From Clostridium sp. AM58-1XD (GTDB lineage Bacteria > Bacillota > Clostridia > Lachnospirales > Lachnospiraceae): 35,808 nucleotides of DNA. Below are positions 9,501-18,466 of the stretch, in pieces. The notes below the pieces were generated by a model. The model made no database searches. It was not told the DNA's origin and was given only the letters and a program-made list of their open reading frames with translations. The position numbers and the translations under genes are program-made. The DNA is taken from assembly GCF_003464085.1 (NCBI RefSeq), contig NZ_QSDR01000038.1:1-35808 (forward strand), given 5' to 3'. Every line of letters begins with the position of its first letter. Position 1 is the first letter of the stretch.

Positions 9501-11528
9501 ATCGCCAACCAGTCCGCCGGCAGACATCCTCCTGCTGTCAGGCAGAGTAAGAGCTCCGGCATTGTAGCAGTTTTCTACAGTTCCATTATTGGCTCCGATC
9601 ACACCGCCATAATAACTCATCTCATCTCGGCCGGTAATATTACCGATGTTATAGCTGTTTTCCACCTTGCTGTTCTCATGGATGTTATATCCGGTAATTC
9701 CCCCTGCGTAGCTGTACGTTTCGGCAACCGTAATCGTTCCCCTGTTCCAGCAGTTCCGGATCGTTCCCGCGCCTGTATTACCGTTGGCCCCTGCAATTCC
9801 CCCGGCAGTAATCGATGTTCCCCCTATCGTACCGGAATTGGAACAGTTCTTCACCGTGCCTTTTTCCAAATAACCGACGATTCCGCCTGTATATGCATAC
9901 AACATGTCGTTTGTAAATGACACTGAAATATCAGCAAAGCTGTGGCAGTTTTCTACCGTACCGGAACCGGAGACATCGCCCGCTACCGCCCCATACCCTT
10001 TAGGAGCAGTACTTCCCGTATATGTAACATCCACAGCAGACCCTTCGCCGATGGTGAGATTTTTCACCATTCCGCCGTAAATATCCCCGAAAAGGCCTGC
10101 TGAACGGTCATTTCCATCGCCTCCGTCCACTATAATATTCATATTCTCAACAGTGAATCCCCCGCCGTCAAAGGTGCCCTTGAAGGCTCCGCTGCCGTTT
10201 CCTATGGGCTTCCAGTCGTGACCGTCCAGGTCGATATCACCGGTCAGCCTATAATACCTGGATGGATATACCGGACTGTACTGCCGATCCGCTTTCGCCT
10301 TCTTCCAATCATCTTCTATCAGATAGGCCATATACCCCAGCTCCGCCCCATTGGAAATCAAATACGGGGAATCTTTGCTGCTTCCATCACCGCTTCCGGC
10401 AGCAAATGAGTCCGCACGTATCCCATCATTGGACCAATAGTCACCGTCTGCAGCCTTGGTCAGAGGCTGCCTTTGGATAAATTCATAAAGCTGCCACAGT
10501 TTTGCCCTTCTTTCATCACCGACAGCGCTCTTCTCCTCTTCGCTCAACCCATCATACTGATTCTTTGCCGACGTAACAGCAGAAGCAATCTCTTTCATTC
10601 CTGTCAGCCATTCATCATAGTCCGGATCCCCTTCTCCCGGCGGATTAGCAAAGAGAGTTTCTAATTCAGGCAGAGCATCGATCATGGCCATGACCTGTTC
10701 TGCTTTTGACACCTCCGTTTTCTCCACAGCTATCCTGATCTGAGGCAGCTCCACCCCGGACGCAGCCTCATAGCCTGCCGGCAGAACAGGGTCGAACGTC
10801 CATATCCCCTCTTCGGCGTTCTCATCATAAGCTTCCTCCGCCTCCCATATCACGCCCGTAACCTTGACCTCTTTTTCCGTCTCATCCTCCCCGGTATACC
10901 CTCTTGCCCACAGCGCTGCCGGAAGGTTTAGTTTTGCCTCCTCAGTTCCGGCGGGAACCGTCTGGTTCTTTACCGCCTCATCCAGGGACAGAAATTCTGT
11001 GATTGTAATTATATGTTCCTGGTCCTGTATAATGATTGGTGGCGGATTATTACCAATATTGTTATTGATATTATTATCTATATTGTCATTCGTTCCCATA
11101 CAGAGTTCGCACTGATGGGTACAGGGAGATGTGACAGTGATCGTTTCCTTATATCCGCAAGCATCGTCATGCTCATGGCTGCAGGGCGTTCCCGGGACGG
11201 CTTCTTCATAACCGCACGCTTCATTGTGTTTGTGGGTTTCCGACGGGGTCGCCTCGTCTTCATCAAAAATAAAAGTGCAGGGAGAGCCTTTTGTTCCCGC
11301 CTCATAACCGCACGCTTCATCATGCTTATGGGTACAGCCGCTCATGGTCAGAATTTCCCTGTAACCGCAATCCTCATCATGTTCCGGATGACAGGGCAGA
11401 CCAGTATTTCTTTGTCCTGTCTTCTCCACAGCCGGCGTATTCATAGGCATCATCCCGAAAACCATGCAGAATGCCAGCGCCCACGCCGCCCCTCTTTTCA
11501 CGTATACCTTCTCCCTGGTATATTTCAT
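6519..11528 (-). CDS. Large secreted multidomain surface protein with C-terminal LysM
   Basis: Extracellular protein of 1669 residues. A signal peptide (about 1-35, hydrophobic AWALAFCMVFGMM) is followed by four Cys/His-rich repeats ending in CGY (about 46-145). Next come an Ig-like region (about 165-265), a charged helical stretch (about 270-350) and five GLUG-type repeats (about 520-690; GGIVGY, GGIAGA, GGITGY, GGVIGA, GGLVGD). An InlB/Flg_new-type repeat (about 840-910), Ig-like domains (about 913-1220), a second InlB-like unit ending TKVTALWT (about 1290) and a Ser/Gly linker follow. A LysM domain closes the protein (about 1622-1669; YTIKRGDTLNKISRQYG). There is no LPXTG, so peptidoglycan binding by LysM is the likely anchor. 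GAGGAGG precedes the ATG. It is divergent from the LytTR operon and may be its target. Its ligand is unknown. Confidence 0.85.
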   Translation of the reverse strand: MKYTREKVYVKRGAAWALAFCMVFGMMPMNTPAVEKTGQRNTGLPCHPEHDEDCGYREILTMSGCTHKHDEACGYEAGTKGSPCTFIFDEDEATPSETHKHNEACGYEEAVPGTPCSHEHDDACGYKETITVTSPCTHQCELCMGTNDNIDNNINNNIGNNPPPIIIQDQEHIITITEFLSLDEAVKNQTVPAGTEEAKLNLPAALWARGYTGEDETEKEVKVTGVIWEAEEAYDENAEEGIWTFDPVLPAGYEAASGVELPQIRIAVEKTEVSKAEQVMAMIDALPELETLFANPPGEGDPDYDEWLTGMKEIASAVTSAKNQYDGLSEEEKSAVGDERRAKLWQLYEFIQRQPLTKAADGDYWSNDGIRADSFAAGSGDGSSKDSPYLISNGAELGYMAYLIEDDWKKAKADRQYSPVYPSRYYRLTGDIDLDGHDWKPIGNGSGAFKGTFDGGGFTVENMNIIVDGGDGNDRSAGLFGDIYGGMVKNLTIGEGSAVDVTYTGSTAPKGYGAVAGDVSGSGTVENCHSFADISVSFTNDMLYAYTGGIVGYLEKGTVKNCSNSGTIGGTSITAGGIAGANGNTGAGTIRNCWNRGTITVAETYSYAGGITGYNIHENSKVENSYNIGNITGRDEMSYYGGVIGANNGTVENCYNAGALTLPDSRRMSAGGLVGDNRDYGNGKAVNCYWLRDSGFNDKLSAVGASNNETDLLSFGRDGAFSEGKAVIIDGTAYSSLLPALSAWVDIKTGEYWFWTGDRAAPELTEERPPETYAVTVGVKKDDREWTDHGKTFRLVNGDISVSNLNAVEDGTYNLYEGNTDTGVIVTVNGGAANAELNYYTVTFYDGDTAYDTGSAAPQIILKNSKAAKPADNPVKENHIFDKWVTSKDGADEFDFGNTSINEPTGIYAKWTFDTSTEVKIELKVSREGPYYVEDSLLLTAEIINKNTHVPVTSGKVQFYAGDRELGDPVNYNVGPSQSGFYLTTACGTSNFMPFLTVGENSVKAVYTPADGGTEVESEAITITVQRQKNGNRFLGTVKAETAYNGSEEGSCPVQFVIANNGEDELIYASQLTISGWRGEERITNPEDFTVSYNEKETIAYVHVKKPGTYTFTATLTGNADYVAEKTAAAAVAPAKLTITPENVTIVKNETPSFSYKAENLKGNDNITGVTYKTTANGNYENVGTYIISIESVAVENQDCYEIETGTGRLTITSIPAPLYTLNVDGSGSTGSSGSGSYRAGAQVEINAGMRSGYSFNNWTSDNGGSFGDVNSSSTTFTMPAGNTKVTALWTRNSSGGGGSNSSSSSTSTVSTVTSTSGTEDGGQVITGVTTDAKTGQTVTTVVKKDGAGNVTEARAEAGTSGITTNVTDGQAQIQTFVNGSLVTEAVNAAGSPIPVDVSIGLPGGEIASQFANTEAQNVSVTIVIPDSVTGSDKINVDNITLDKAVIEAAKEAGKDLTVAIKDEKGNVDYVWMFNGQELQASAAPATEVNLAISIIPVRNLTEEKHAIKAAVADRDAELKGLNLSFGHSGDLPSKVRVRIPSGNEAGINHGDTVYLYYYNPTEGKLEALPENRYKVEADGFVTILLTHCSDYVLLPEKTDTAQTDQAQAGQDREEKTEQNGTVSYTIKRGDTLNKISRQYGCSVQQLLNLNPGLEIYDLRVGSNIIIPV
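11093..11393 (-). repeat. Four Cys/His CGY repeats at the surface protein N terminus
   Basis: Repeat cores CHPEHDEDCGY, CTHKHDEACGY, THKHNEACGY and CSHEHDDACGY, followed by a last CTHQCELC without CGY. Each unit has a CxH-x-HD/HN-xx-C spacing that could bind a metal. The third unit carries an acidic insert and its leading Cys is displaced. The function is not established to my knowledge. Confidence 0.7.
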
Positions 11529-11649
11529 TCATTTATCCTCCTCTTTTAACTTTTTCTTTTGCTTTTTAGCTAAAAATGAGTACAACAAAAAGAACCTTTT
11601 TTTATCAAGATTATTTATTTTTTATATGCTTTTCTACTCTAAAATGCTT

Positions 11650-11678
11650 TTGACATTGGGTACTCAATACGATACAAT
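11650..11678 (+). promoter_or_regulatory. Sigma-A promoter for the LytTR operon
   Basis: TTGACA (11650-11655) and TACAAT (11673-11678) with a 17-base spacer. It lies about 160 bases upstream of the regulator ATG, leaving a long leader that holds the 21-base direct repeat. The 309-base gap between the divergent genes (11529-11837) has no other gene that I can see. No equally good promoter is visible for the minus-strand surface protein. Confidence 0.7.
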
Positions 11679-11744
11679 AAGCGTAATTAATAGATAATAT
11701 GTAATAATTCGATTCTACAATATTTGAAAATAAATTTGTGGGTT

Positions 11745-11785
11745 TTCACTCAAACTACACCCCTGTTCACCCAGACTACACCCCT
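11745..11785 (+). promoter_or_regulatory. 21-bp-period direct repeat, probable LytTR operator
   Basis: TTCACTCAAACTACACCCCT (11745-11764) and TTCACCCAGACTACACCCCT (11766-11785) are direct repeats with two mismatches and a 21-base period, two helical turns. LytTR regulators such as AgrA bind paired direct repeats with this kind of spacing. The repeat sits downstream of the visible promoter and 53 bases before the LytTR start, which would suit feedback control. The pairing is seen; the binder is inferred. Confidence 0.5.
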
Positions 11786-11837
11786 AGTTATTTGTTTCAC
11801 AAATCCGGTCTGTTTCGGGGGTAAATGGAGGAATATC

Positions 11838-12581
11838 ATGATAAAAATTGCAATATGTGATGATGAGAGTGGGGAACTTCGTCAACTGGAAACATTGATC
11901 AAAGCCTATGACAAGGAGCACCCGGAGCTGGATATCTCATTTAAATCCTATTCATCGTCGGCTGAGTTACTCTTTGACATCGAAGAAAATGCATATCATA
12001 TCTATCTTCTTGACATTATCATGGATGGAAAAGACGGGATTGAGATAGGAAAGGCCATCCGGGATGTAGACAAAAAGGCCGCCATCATATACGCCACTAT
12101 TTCTCCGGACTATGCGGTACAATCTTATACCGTAGAAGCTTTGTACTATCTGGTAAAGCCTTTTAACGAAGATAAGCTTTTTCCGGTCCTGGACAGAGCT
12201 GCCAAAAAACTTATAAAAGGGGAAAACGGCTGTTTTTCCGTACGCACGCGAAAGGGCCTCCGTTCTTTAAGAAACAGCGCCGTAATCTATATCGAATACC
12301 ATTCTCACCGCCTGTCTTACCACCTGGCAGGCGGTGAGGTAGTAGAAAGCCTTACCTTCCGCGAAAGCTTCGATCAGGTATCAGGCGCAATCTTAAAAGA
12401 CGAAATGTTCGTAAAAATTTCCAAATCCTATATCGTGAACTTCCGGCAGATCGAAAGCATCACTAAAAAAGGATTTATTATGAAAGACGGAACAGAAATT
12501 GCTGTCAGCCGCCTTTACGCCAATATAAAAAAAGACTATATGGATTATGTTCTGAGAGGGGGAGACTGCTGTGATCTTTGA
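11838..12581 (+). CDS. LytTR-family response regulator
   Basis: Two-domain regulator of 247 residues. The receiver domain (about 1-120) has the acidic pair in CDDE, phospho-acceptor Asp59 in YLLDIIM and the conserved Lys in YLVKPF. The LytTR DNA-binding domain (about 140-240) includes IEYHSHRLSYHL, KISKSYIVNFRQI and ISKSYIVN-type core segments typical of AgrA/LytR proteins. I start at 11838 because GGAGGA lies 6 bases upstream; the upstream in-frame extension is translated direct-repeat DNA. The stop overlaps the next gene's GTG by 11 bases. Its kinase partner is the gene two positions downstream. Confidence 0.92.
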   Translation: MIKIAICDDESGELRQLETLIKAYDKEHPELDISFKSYSSSAELLFDIEENAYHIYLLDIIMDGKDGIEIGKAIRDVDKKAAIIYATISPDYAVQSYTVEALYYLVKPFNEDKLFPVLDRAAKKLIKGENGCFSVRTRKGLRSLRNSAVIYIEYHSHRLSYHLAGGEVVESLTFRESFDQVSGAILKDEMFVKISKSYIVNFRQIESITKKGFIMKDGTEIAVSRLYANIKKDYMDYVLRGGDCCDL

Positions 12582-15287
12582 AAAGAATCGATTTTCATAC
12601 ATGTTACGATCCGTTCTTTTCTCAGCATTATTCACTGTCTTTTATCCATTCTTTCCACATACATGCTCTGCCGCCGGTTCCCCACAGAACGGCGGTTTAA
12701 CGGCAACCCCTTCGGAAACTGCTCCCCAGCTGACTGAAGAAATTATTTTCGAATCAAGTCAGATTCCTGCTCAGGTTCCAAATGAGGTATCTGATCCCGT
12801 ATCTGATCCTGTATCCGATCCTATCGAAGTTGTGTATGTTATGCCTGTCTCTTTTGCTCTGTTCACAACAGAAATAAGCCATGCTGAAGAAACAGTCTTA
12901 GAGAAATTAAATGAGCAGTATATGAGCACTCGTGTTACACTTGAAAACGGAGACCATGCTTTTTTGAGCATAGATTATGATATCGATTCTCTTGAACAAA
13001 GGCAGCCCGGCTTTTTTCTGCTGTACGGAACAGTTGAGTCGACAGAACAATATTATGTTCCTCCGGAGATTGCCGACGTCACATTCCCCATCTTCCTCTA
13101 CGATCCGGCCAATCCCTGCGAAATGCCGGTCCAGGAAGTTTCTCCCATTGTTTCTCCAACTCTCTCCCTTCCTGAAGGCGCTAGCCAGGAGCTCCTGGCC
13201 AGCAGTCTTGCCAAAAACTACAACATAAACTTCCGGCTGGATGGCGGCGTCTTCTGGTCTGCTCCTCTGGCCTGGAATCCGGAAGACGTTGATTTAAGTG
13301 TTCCCGGCAACTATACAGTTACCGGAACCCCACAGCTGCCGGAAGGAATCCTGCTGCCGGAGGAATTCTCGTCTGTTTCCTGTGAGGTCTGTGTTCAAAG
13401 CGGCCTTATAAAAGTATCACATGTCATCGCCGCCGGTTCCCAGAGCCTTATTACAGCGGATCTGGCTTATGCCGAAGAACAGGTTTCACATGCATTGGCC
13501 AATCCGAACGACTCTTACCTGAAAGCCGCCGTAAAGCTGGAAAATGGTACACGGACCATTTTTCCTGTAAAATACCATACCGGCCCGCTTTCCGAGGCCA
13601 GGACCGGTTTATTTGTCCTGGACGGAAAATCGAACCGCCGGAAGGCTATTCTATCCCTCCTGAGCTGGCAAAAGTTACGGCATTGGCCTTTCTTTATGAT
13701 CCTGCCGCCCCTTGCGAACTGCCTGTCGTAACAATCCTTCCCATTACCCGTCCTCAGTTACTTCTTCCGGCAGGCACTTCCCGGGAAGAAATATCAGCCA
13801 TGCTTGGAGTCAACAAAAACGTAACTTATGAACTGGACGGCGGGTTTCTTTTCTCGGCTCCCCTATCCTGGAACCTCGAAGATCTTCCCACAGACACCCC
13901 GGGGAATTATACTGTCACAGGCTTTCCGGCGCTGCCGGAAGGCCTCCTTCTGCCCGAAGAATTCTCCTCCGTTTCCTGTGAAGTCTGTCTCCAGGACGAC
14001 ACGAAGTTGACTTTATCGCCTCCTGTCATTAATCAATACACCCTTTTTATGGAATGGTATAAAAAGACGCCTGAAAAAAATTTGTTTCAGTTTTATTACG
14101 CAGTGGGAGACGGAGAATGGCAGGAAGATATAAGCGGGGGTTTCATGAGACTGAAGTCGGATTCCCAGACCTTAGAAGTGGATTTTTCCGGAAACGAATC
14201 CCTGCTTTTGGGAACTTCCTACTTTTTCCGCCTTCAATATGACGGGGAGTGGTCCAATACGATAGAAATTTTTTTGGAGGAAGGATCTCTCCGATACAGA
14301 TGGTGCGACGGTGACAGAGACGGCGGAGACCGGAATGAACAGGAGTCTCCGGATATCATCCAGAACGTCCCGGACACTCCGCCGGAGGAAACGGTTCCCT
14401 CTGATAACGCGCCTTTGGAAACGGTTCCTTCGGATGATGCTCCGCCGGTGACAGAAACCTTCCCCTCGTCAGAGGGCGAAAGTTCATCTCTCCCACGGAC
14501 TCACAGTTTTACAGGAGGCGGCAGAAAAGGCCCCGGAACGAAACAATCCAAAGACACCGAAGGTTATGGCCCCGGGTATCCGGAAGAGGCCCTTTCTGTT
14601 ACAGAAAATCAGGCTGCTCAGGTTGCCGGAGACGAATCTGCTGTCAAAGAGGAATTCGAAAAAGATACCGGCAATACCGCCGTCTGGTCCGGTACACGAA
14701 TTAAGGCGTACAAAAACTTGAATACCGGCTGGCCGCTCCTGTTTGAAAAGCAGCAGATCTGTCTGGAACTGCCTGTGGATGATCCTCTCTTTTATGATTT
14801 GACCAGCAACGATCTGCTTCACGTAGAAATTGAAGCGCTCACAGACAGAACCGTTCGGATAGAACTTAACTGGAATAAAAATTATATCACCGGCCTTCCC
14901 ATCACGGTTACTATGCCATGGGATATTTCAAACGGCTGTAAAGACCTTCGGGTAACAGATTCGGAGGGAAATTTTGTTGGAGAAGCCATTTATAATGCGG
15001 CAGATTCCAGAATTTCCTTCCAGGCAGAAGGCTCCGGCACCTTCACAATCGAATCTTCTGCAGTCCCTTCCCTCAGCCAAACGCCAGATCCGCCGTCGGT
15101 TAATGATAATATCTCTTCTGGGAAAAACAGCCCTATCCCGACTGAGAAAACTTCCTATGCTTCTGAAGCAAAGGACACTACCGCCCCCTATATCATTGCC
15201 ATAACTGTTCTGGCTGCCGCCCTGGTTCTGGCAGGCGGCATACTCTGCTTCCGGAACCATCCGAAAGGAGGAGGAGATAATACTTGA
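12571..15287 (+). pseudogene. Membrane-anchored repeat ectodomain protein, frameshifted
   Basis: Two frames together encode about 905 residues. The GTG start has GAGGGGGAG just upstream and overlaps the regulator gene. Parts in order: a signal peptide (ends near HTCSA), an acidic SDPVSDPVSDP linker, two homologous units of about 170 residues, a fibronectin-like region, a Pro/Glu/Ser-rich linker, a further extracellular domain and one C-terminal membrane segment (YIIAITVLAAALVLAGGIL) with a short tail. Each unit ends in GNYTVTG, LPEEFSSVSCEVC, resembling a Big_4-type Ig fold. The break is at the four-A run 13626-13629 inside unit 2: a -1 shift restores IEPPEGYSIPPELAKVT, matching unit 1. Upstream ORF 12571-13731, downstream ORF 13683-15287. 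A role as partner or ligand-binding subunit of the kinase is inferred from operon position. Confidence 0.7.
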
Positions 15288-17214
15288 AACAAAAAACAAA
15301 CCGAATCCTGATTCAAATCCTTTTTCTTTTTGTTACATTTGTTGTATCAATGGGAATCTTTCTGGCTTCTTATCGTTTTGACAATAAATACAGGCTGCAT
15401 ACGCCGCAGCCTATTGGCGGGATACTCTTCTTCGATCAGATATAACTCCCTTCACTCATCTGATCAACGGCTGGCAGTTTTACCGTGGGAAACTTCTCAC
15501 GCCTGCAGATTTTGAAGAGAATCCGCCCCTTCCCGACGGTTATGCCTGGATCGGCAGATACTCCGGTATGGAAGCAGGACAGGCCGGCGCTTCCCCCCAT
15601 GGAAGCGCTACCTATCGACTGCATTTGTCTTTGCCTGATCCCGTAAGCTCCTATACTCTGGAGCTGCCGGAAATTTACTCGTCATACCGCCTCTATGTAA
15701 ATGGCAGGCAGGTGGCTTCCTGCGGCATCCCTGAACCAGAGAATTATAAACCTTCAATCCATTCCGGAGCGGTTACCTTTGAGGCCTCCGGCAACACTAC
15801 TCTGCTGCTGGCGGTTTCCGACTGGTCTTACCTGTACAGCGGGTTTGTTTACCCTCCTGCCTTCGGAAATCCCGTAAATGTTAATTCCCTGCTTGAACAG
15901 AAATTTGCCTGGGAGCTGTCCGTTTCTCTGCTTGCCCTGCTACTTGGCCTAAGCCAGGCAATCCTTTTCATCCTCTTGAAAAGCCATAATGCCCTGTATT
16001 CTTCCATGATCGCCATACCTTTTGCCATCTCCGTCTGTTCACCTGCTCTTCACCGTCTCACAGCAACAGGCATTGTGCCGTTTTATAACATCGAACTGTT
16101 TTGCCGGTATGCTGTCTACGGAGCTGCTGTTCTGCTGGTGAATCACTTATATGGAAAAAGATCGAAGGCAAGAACTGCCGTTTCCATCACCGCTGTTCTG
16201 TTTCCTTTTGCTGCCTTGGGAGTCTCCCTTGCCGCTCCTGCTTTATCCTACCAGACAATGAATTTATTCTCTCAGCTGACCGGAATTTATAAAATATGCT
16301 GCTCTCTTTGGATTCTCTGCACATCTTTTTTCGCCGGGATCGGGGAAACGACGATAAAGAACCGTCTTCTTTTGGCCGGAACATGTGTATTTGCCTCCGC
16401 TCTGGCAGCGGACAGACTGATGCCCGCTTTTGAACCACTCCGTTTTGGGTGGTTCTCTGAAACAGCAGGACTGATTTTCGTCCTGATTGTCAGTTTTTTA
16501 GTATTTCAGGATTCGTTCCGCATTTACCGGGAGCGGATTCAGCTTTCCCAGGAAAAGATATGGCTGGAATCCCAGATCTGTCTGCAGAAAAAGCATTATG
16601 CCGAGTTGTCCGATCAGATGGATGGAATCCGTACTATGCGGCACGATACCCGTCACCATTTCACCCAGCTTTCCCTTCTTCTTAAAGAAGGCGGCTATCA
16701 GGAAGCTGAAAATTATTTAAATCAGATAAGCCAGGAGGCGCTGAAAACAACGCCGCTGACATTCTGCGAAAACTATGCCGCCGACGTGCTGCTCCGGTAT
16801 TACTATACACTTGCAGAGGATAAGAAAATCCCCTTCTCCATTCAGGTCAGACTTCCTGAACAGACCGGAATATCAGACGGGGATTTATCGGTCGTCCTCG
16901 GCAATATTCTGGAAAATGGGGTAGAAGCCAGTTTGCGCCTGCCACAATCCCAACGTTTTTTAACATTAAATATGACCAAACACTCCTCTAATCTGTATAT
17001 CGAGTCTTCCAACGCTTTTACCGGGGAACTAACCGTCACAGATGGAGTATATGGTTCACTGAAAAAGAAGGGGCGCACTGGAATTGGCCTCTCTTCTATC
17101 CGTACTACTGCGGAAAAATACGAGGGCGAAGTCTGGGTGGATACCACCCTTGATGGGCGCGGACACGTTTTTACTATCCGCGTCGTATTAATTTTGCCAA
17201 AAGACTACTTCTAA
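15284..17214 (+). pseudogene. 7TMR-DISM / AgrC-like sensor histidine kinase, frameshifted near N terminus
   Basis: The TTG at 15284 overlaps the ectodomain gene stop and follows AGGAGGAG. It encodes a membrane/signal segment (ILFLFVTFVVSMGIFLASY) and stops at about 15444. The next frame carries on at once with SDITPFTHLINGWQFYRG, so about one base near 15436-15442 is missing. The rest has an extracellular beta-rich 7TMR-DISM-type domain, six to seven membrane segments, a coiled stretch, the phospho-acceptor motif MRHDTRHHF and a GHKL ATPase with LGNILENGVEAS and GRTGIGLSSI. This is the AgrC-like class that pairs with LytTR regulators. If the break is real, the protein lacks its N-terminal segment; the next ATG in frame is 15568. 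Confidence 0.75.
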
Positions 17215-17285
17215 AATCCACAGACAGTTATTCCCATATCGTTTACTATTCATTGTTTAATATTTATCAATCTTTCACATTTTCC

Positions 17286-17314
17286 TTGCATTTTTTTCCT
17301 TCTGCTGGTACAAT
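17286..17314 (+). promoter_or_regulatory. Sigma-A promoter for the PfoR-like gene
   Basis: TTGCAT (17286-17291), a 17-base spacer and TACAAT (17309-17314). It lies in the 167-base gap after the kinase gene and about 65 bases before the next ATG, so the membrane-protein gene can be transcribed on its own. Confidence 0.65.
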
Positions 17315-17381
17315 ACGAACCAACTGCTTTGGCATAACGCCGAATGTGTGCAATACCAGATACATAAAGGAGAATTGAATT

Positions 17382-18422
17382 ATGGAAAAGACAGGAGCAG
17401 ATGGCTTCTTACCGCGTGTAAAGAATTTCTTACAGCGTAAGAACGTCACCATCACCGTCCAGACCTATCTCATTGATGCTCTGGGTGCAATGGCATTCGG
17501 TTTGTTCGCATCTTTACTGATAGGCACAATCTTCGCCACTCTCGGCGACAAGTTTCACCTGGAAATTTTTAACACAATTGCAGACTATGCGAAAGGCGCC
17601 GCCGGCGCTGCTCTTGGCGTGTCCATCGCCTACGCACTGAAAGCGCCTCAGCTGGTGCTCTTTTCTGCTGCAACCGTCGGTATCGCAGGCAACGCCTGGG
17701 CGGTCCGGTAGGCGCTCTGCTGGCTACTATCGTAGCTACCGAACTGGGTAAAATCGTCTCCAAAGAAACGAGAGTCGACATCCTGGTTACTCCCGGCGTC
17801 ACCATCATTTCCGGCGTTCTGATCGCTCAGTTCGTAGGCCCCGGCGTGGCTTATTTTATGACGGCTTTCGGCAACCTGGTAAAGACGGCGACGGAAATGC
17901 AGCCTTTCCTTATGGGAATGCTCGTATCTGCTGGTGGGAATTGCTCTCACCCTGCCGATCAGCAGCGCCGCTATCTGTATCATGCTGAGCTTAGATGGCC
18001 TGGCAGGCGGAGCCGCAACGGCCGGCTGCTGTGCACAGATGATTGGCTTCGCCGTTTTAAGCTTCCGAGAAAATGGAATGGGAGGCCTGCTGGCTCAGGG
18101 CCTTGGCACTTCCATGCTTCAGATGGGCAACATCGTAAAGAATCCCAAAATTTGGATAGCGCCTACTCTCGCTTCTATGGTGACAGGACCGATCGCTACT
18201 GTGGTCTTCCATATGGAAAATATTCCTACAGGAGCCGGTATGGGAACATGCGGCCTGGTCGGCCCGATTGGCGTATATACAGCTATGGGCGGAGGCACTA
18301 CTATGTGGATTGGAATCGTACTCGTTTGTTTCCTGCTCCCTGCTGTGCTGACTCTGGTTTTCGGTGAAATTCTAAGAAGAGTGGAATGGATCCGCGAAGG
18401 AGACCTGGCCCTGGATTTGTAA
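17382..18422 (+). pseudogene. PfoR-like / PTS-IIC-like membrane protein, two frameshifts
   Basis: Three frames joined encode about 347 residues of a polytopic membrane protein. The ATG at 17382 follows AAAGGAG. Frame 1 runs to 17711 and ends AGNAWAVR; frame 2 continues VGALLATIVATELGKIVSKETR; frame 3 from about 17928 gives LLVGIALTLPISSAAICIML and MGNIVKNPKIWIAPTLAS, ending LRRVEWIREGDLALDL. This matches the COG3641 family (PfoR, named for a Clostridium perfringens toxin-gene regulator), also annotated as PTS IIC-like. The first break is near 17698-17703 (one G lost in a G run), the second near 17926-17930 (a CT pair lost or one base gained). Function here is unknown. Confidence 0.7.
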
Positions 18423-18466
18423 TCCGTAAGCTGTAACCTGTAATCTGCCGGTCACCGGCTTCAATG

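Noticed and set aside
11078..11323. Open frame of 81 codons inside the surface-protein gene
   Set aside because: It overlaps the CGY repeats in another frame; the Arg/Lys-rich repetition simply mirrors the real repeats.
12785..12835. Minisatellite from the SDPVSDPVSDP tract
   Set aside because: Only three short units within a coding linker, too few to count as a DNA repeat array.
13683..15287. Separate gene starting at the ATG at 13683
   Set aside because: Its first residues continue ectodomain repeat 2, no ribosome binding site precedes the ATG, and the upstream frame ends in unrelated residues, so it is the rest of a frameshifted gene.
17846..18367. Independent 173-residue plus-strand gene
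   Set aside because: Its first ~27 residues belong to the PfoR-like protein and the rest is out of frame after the second break.
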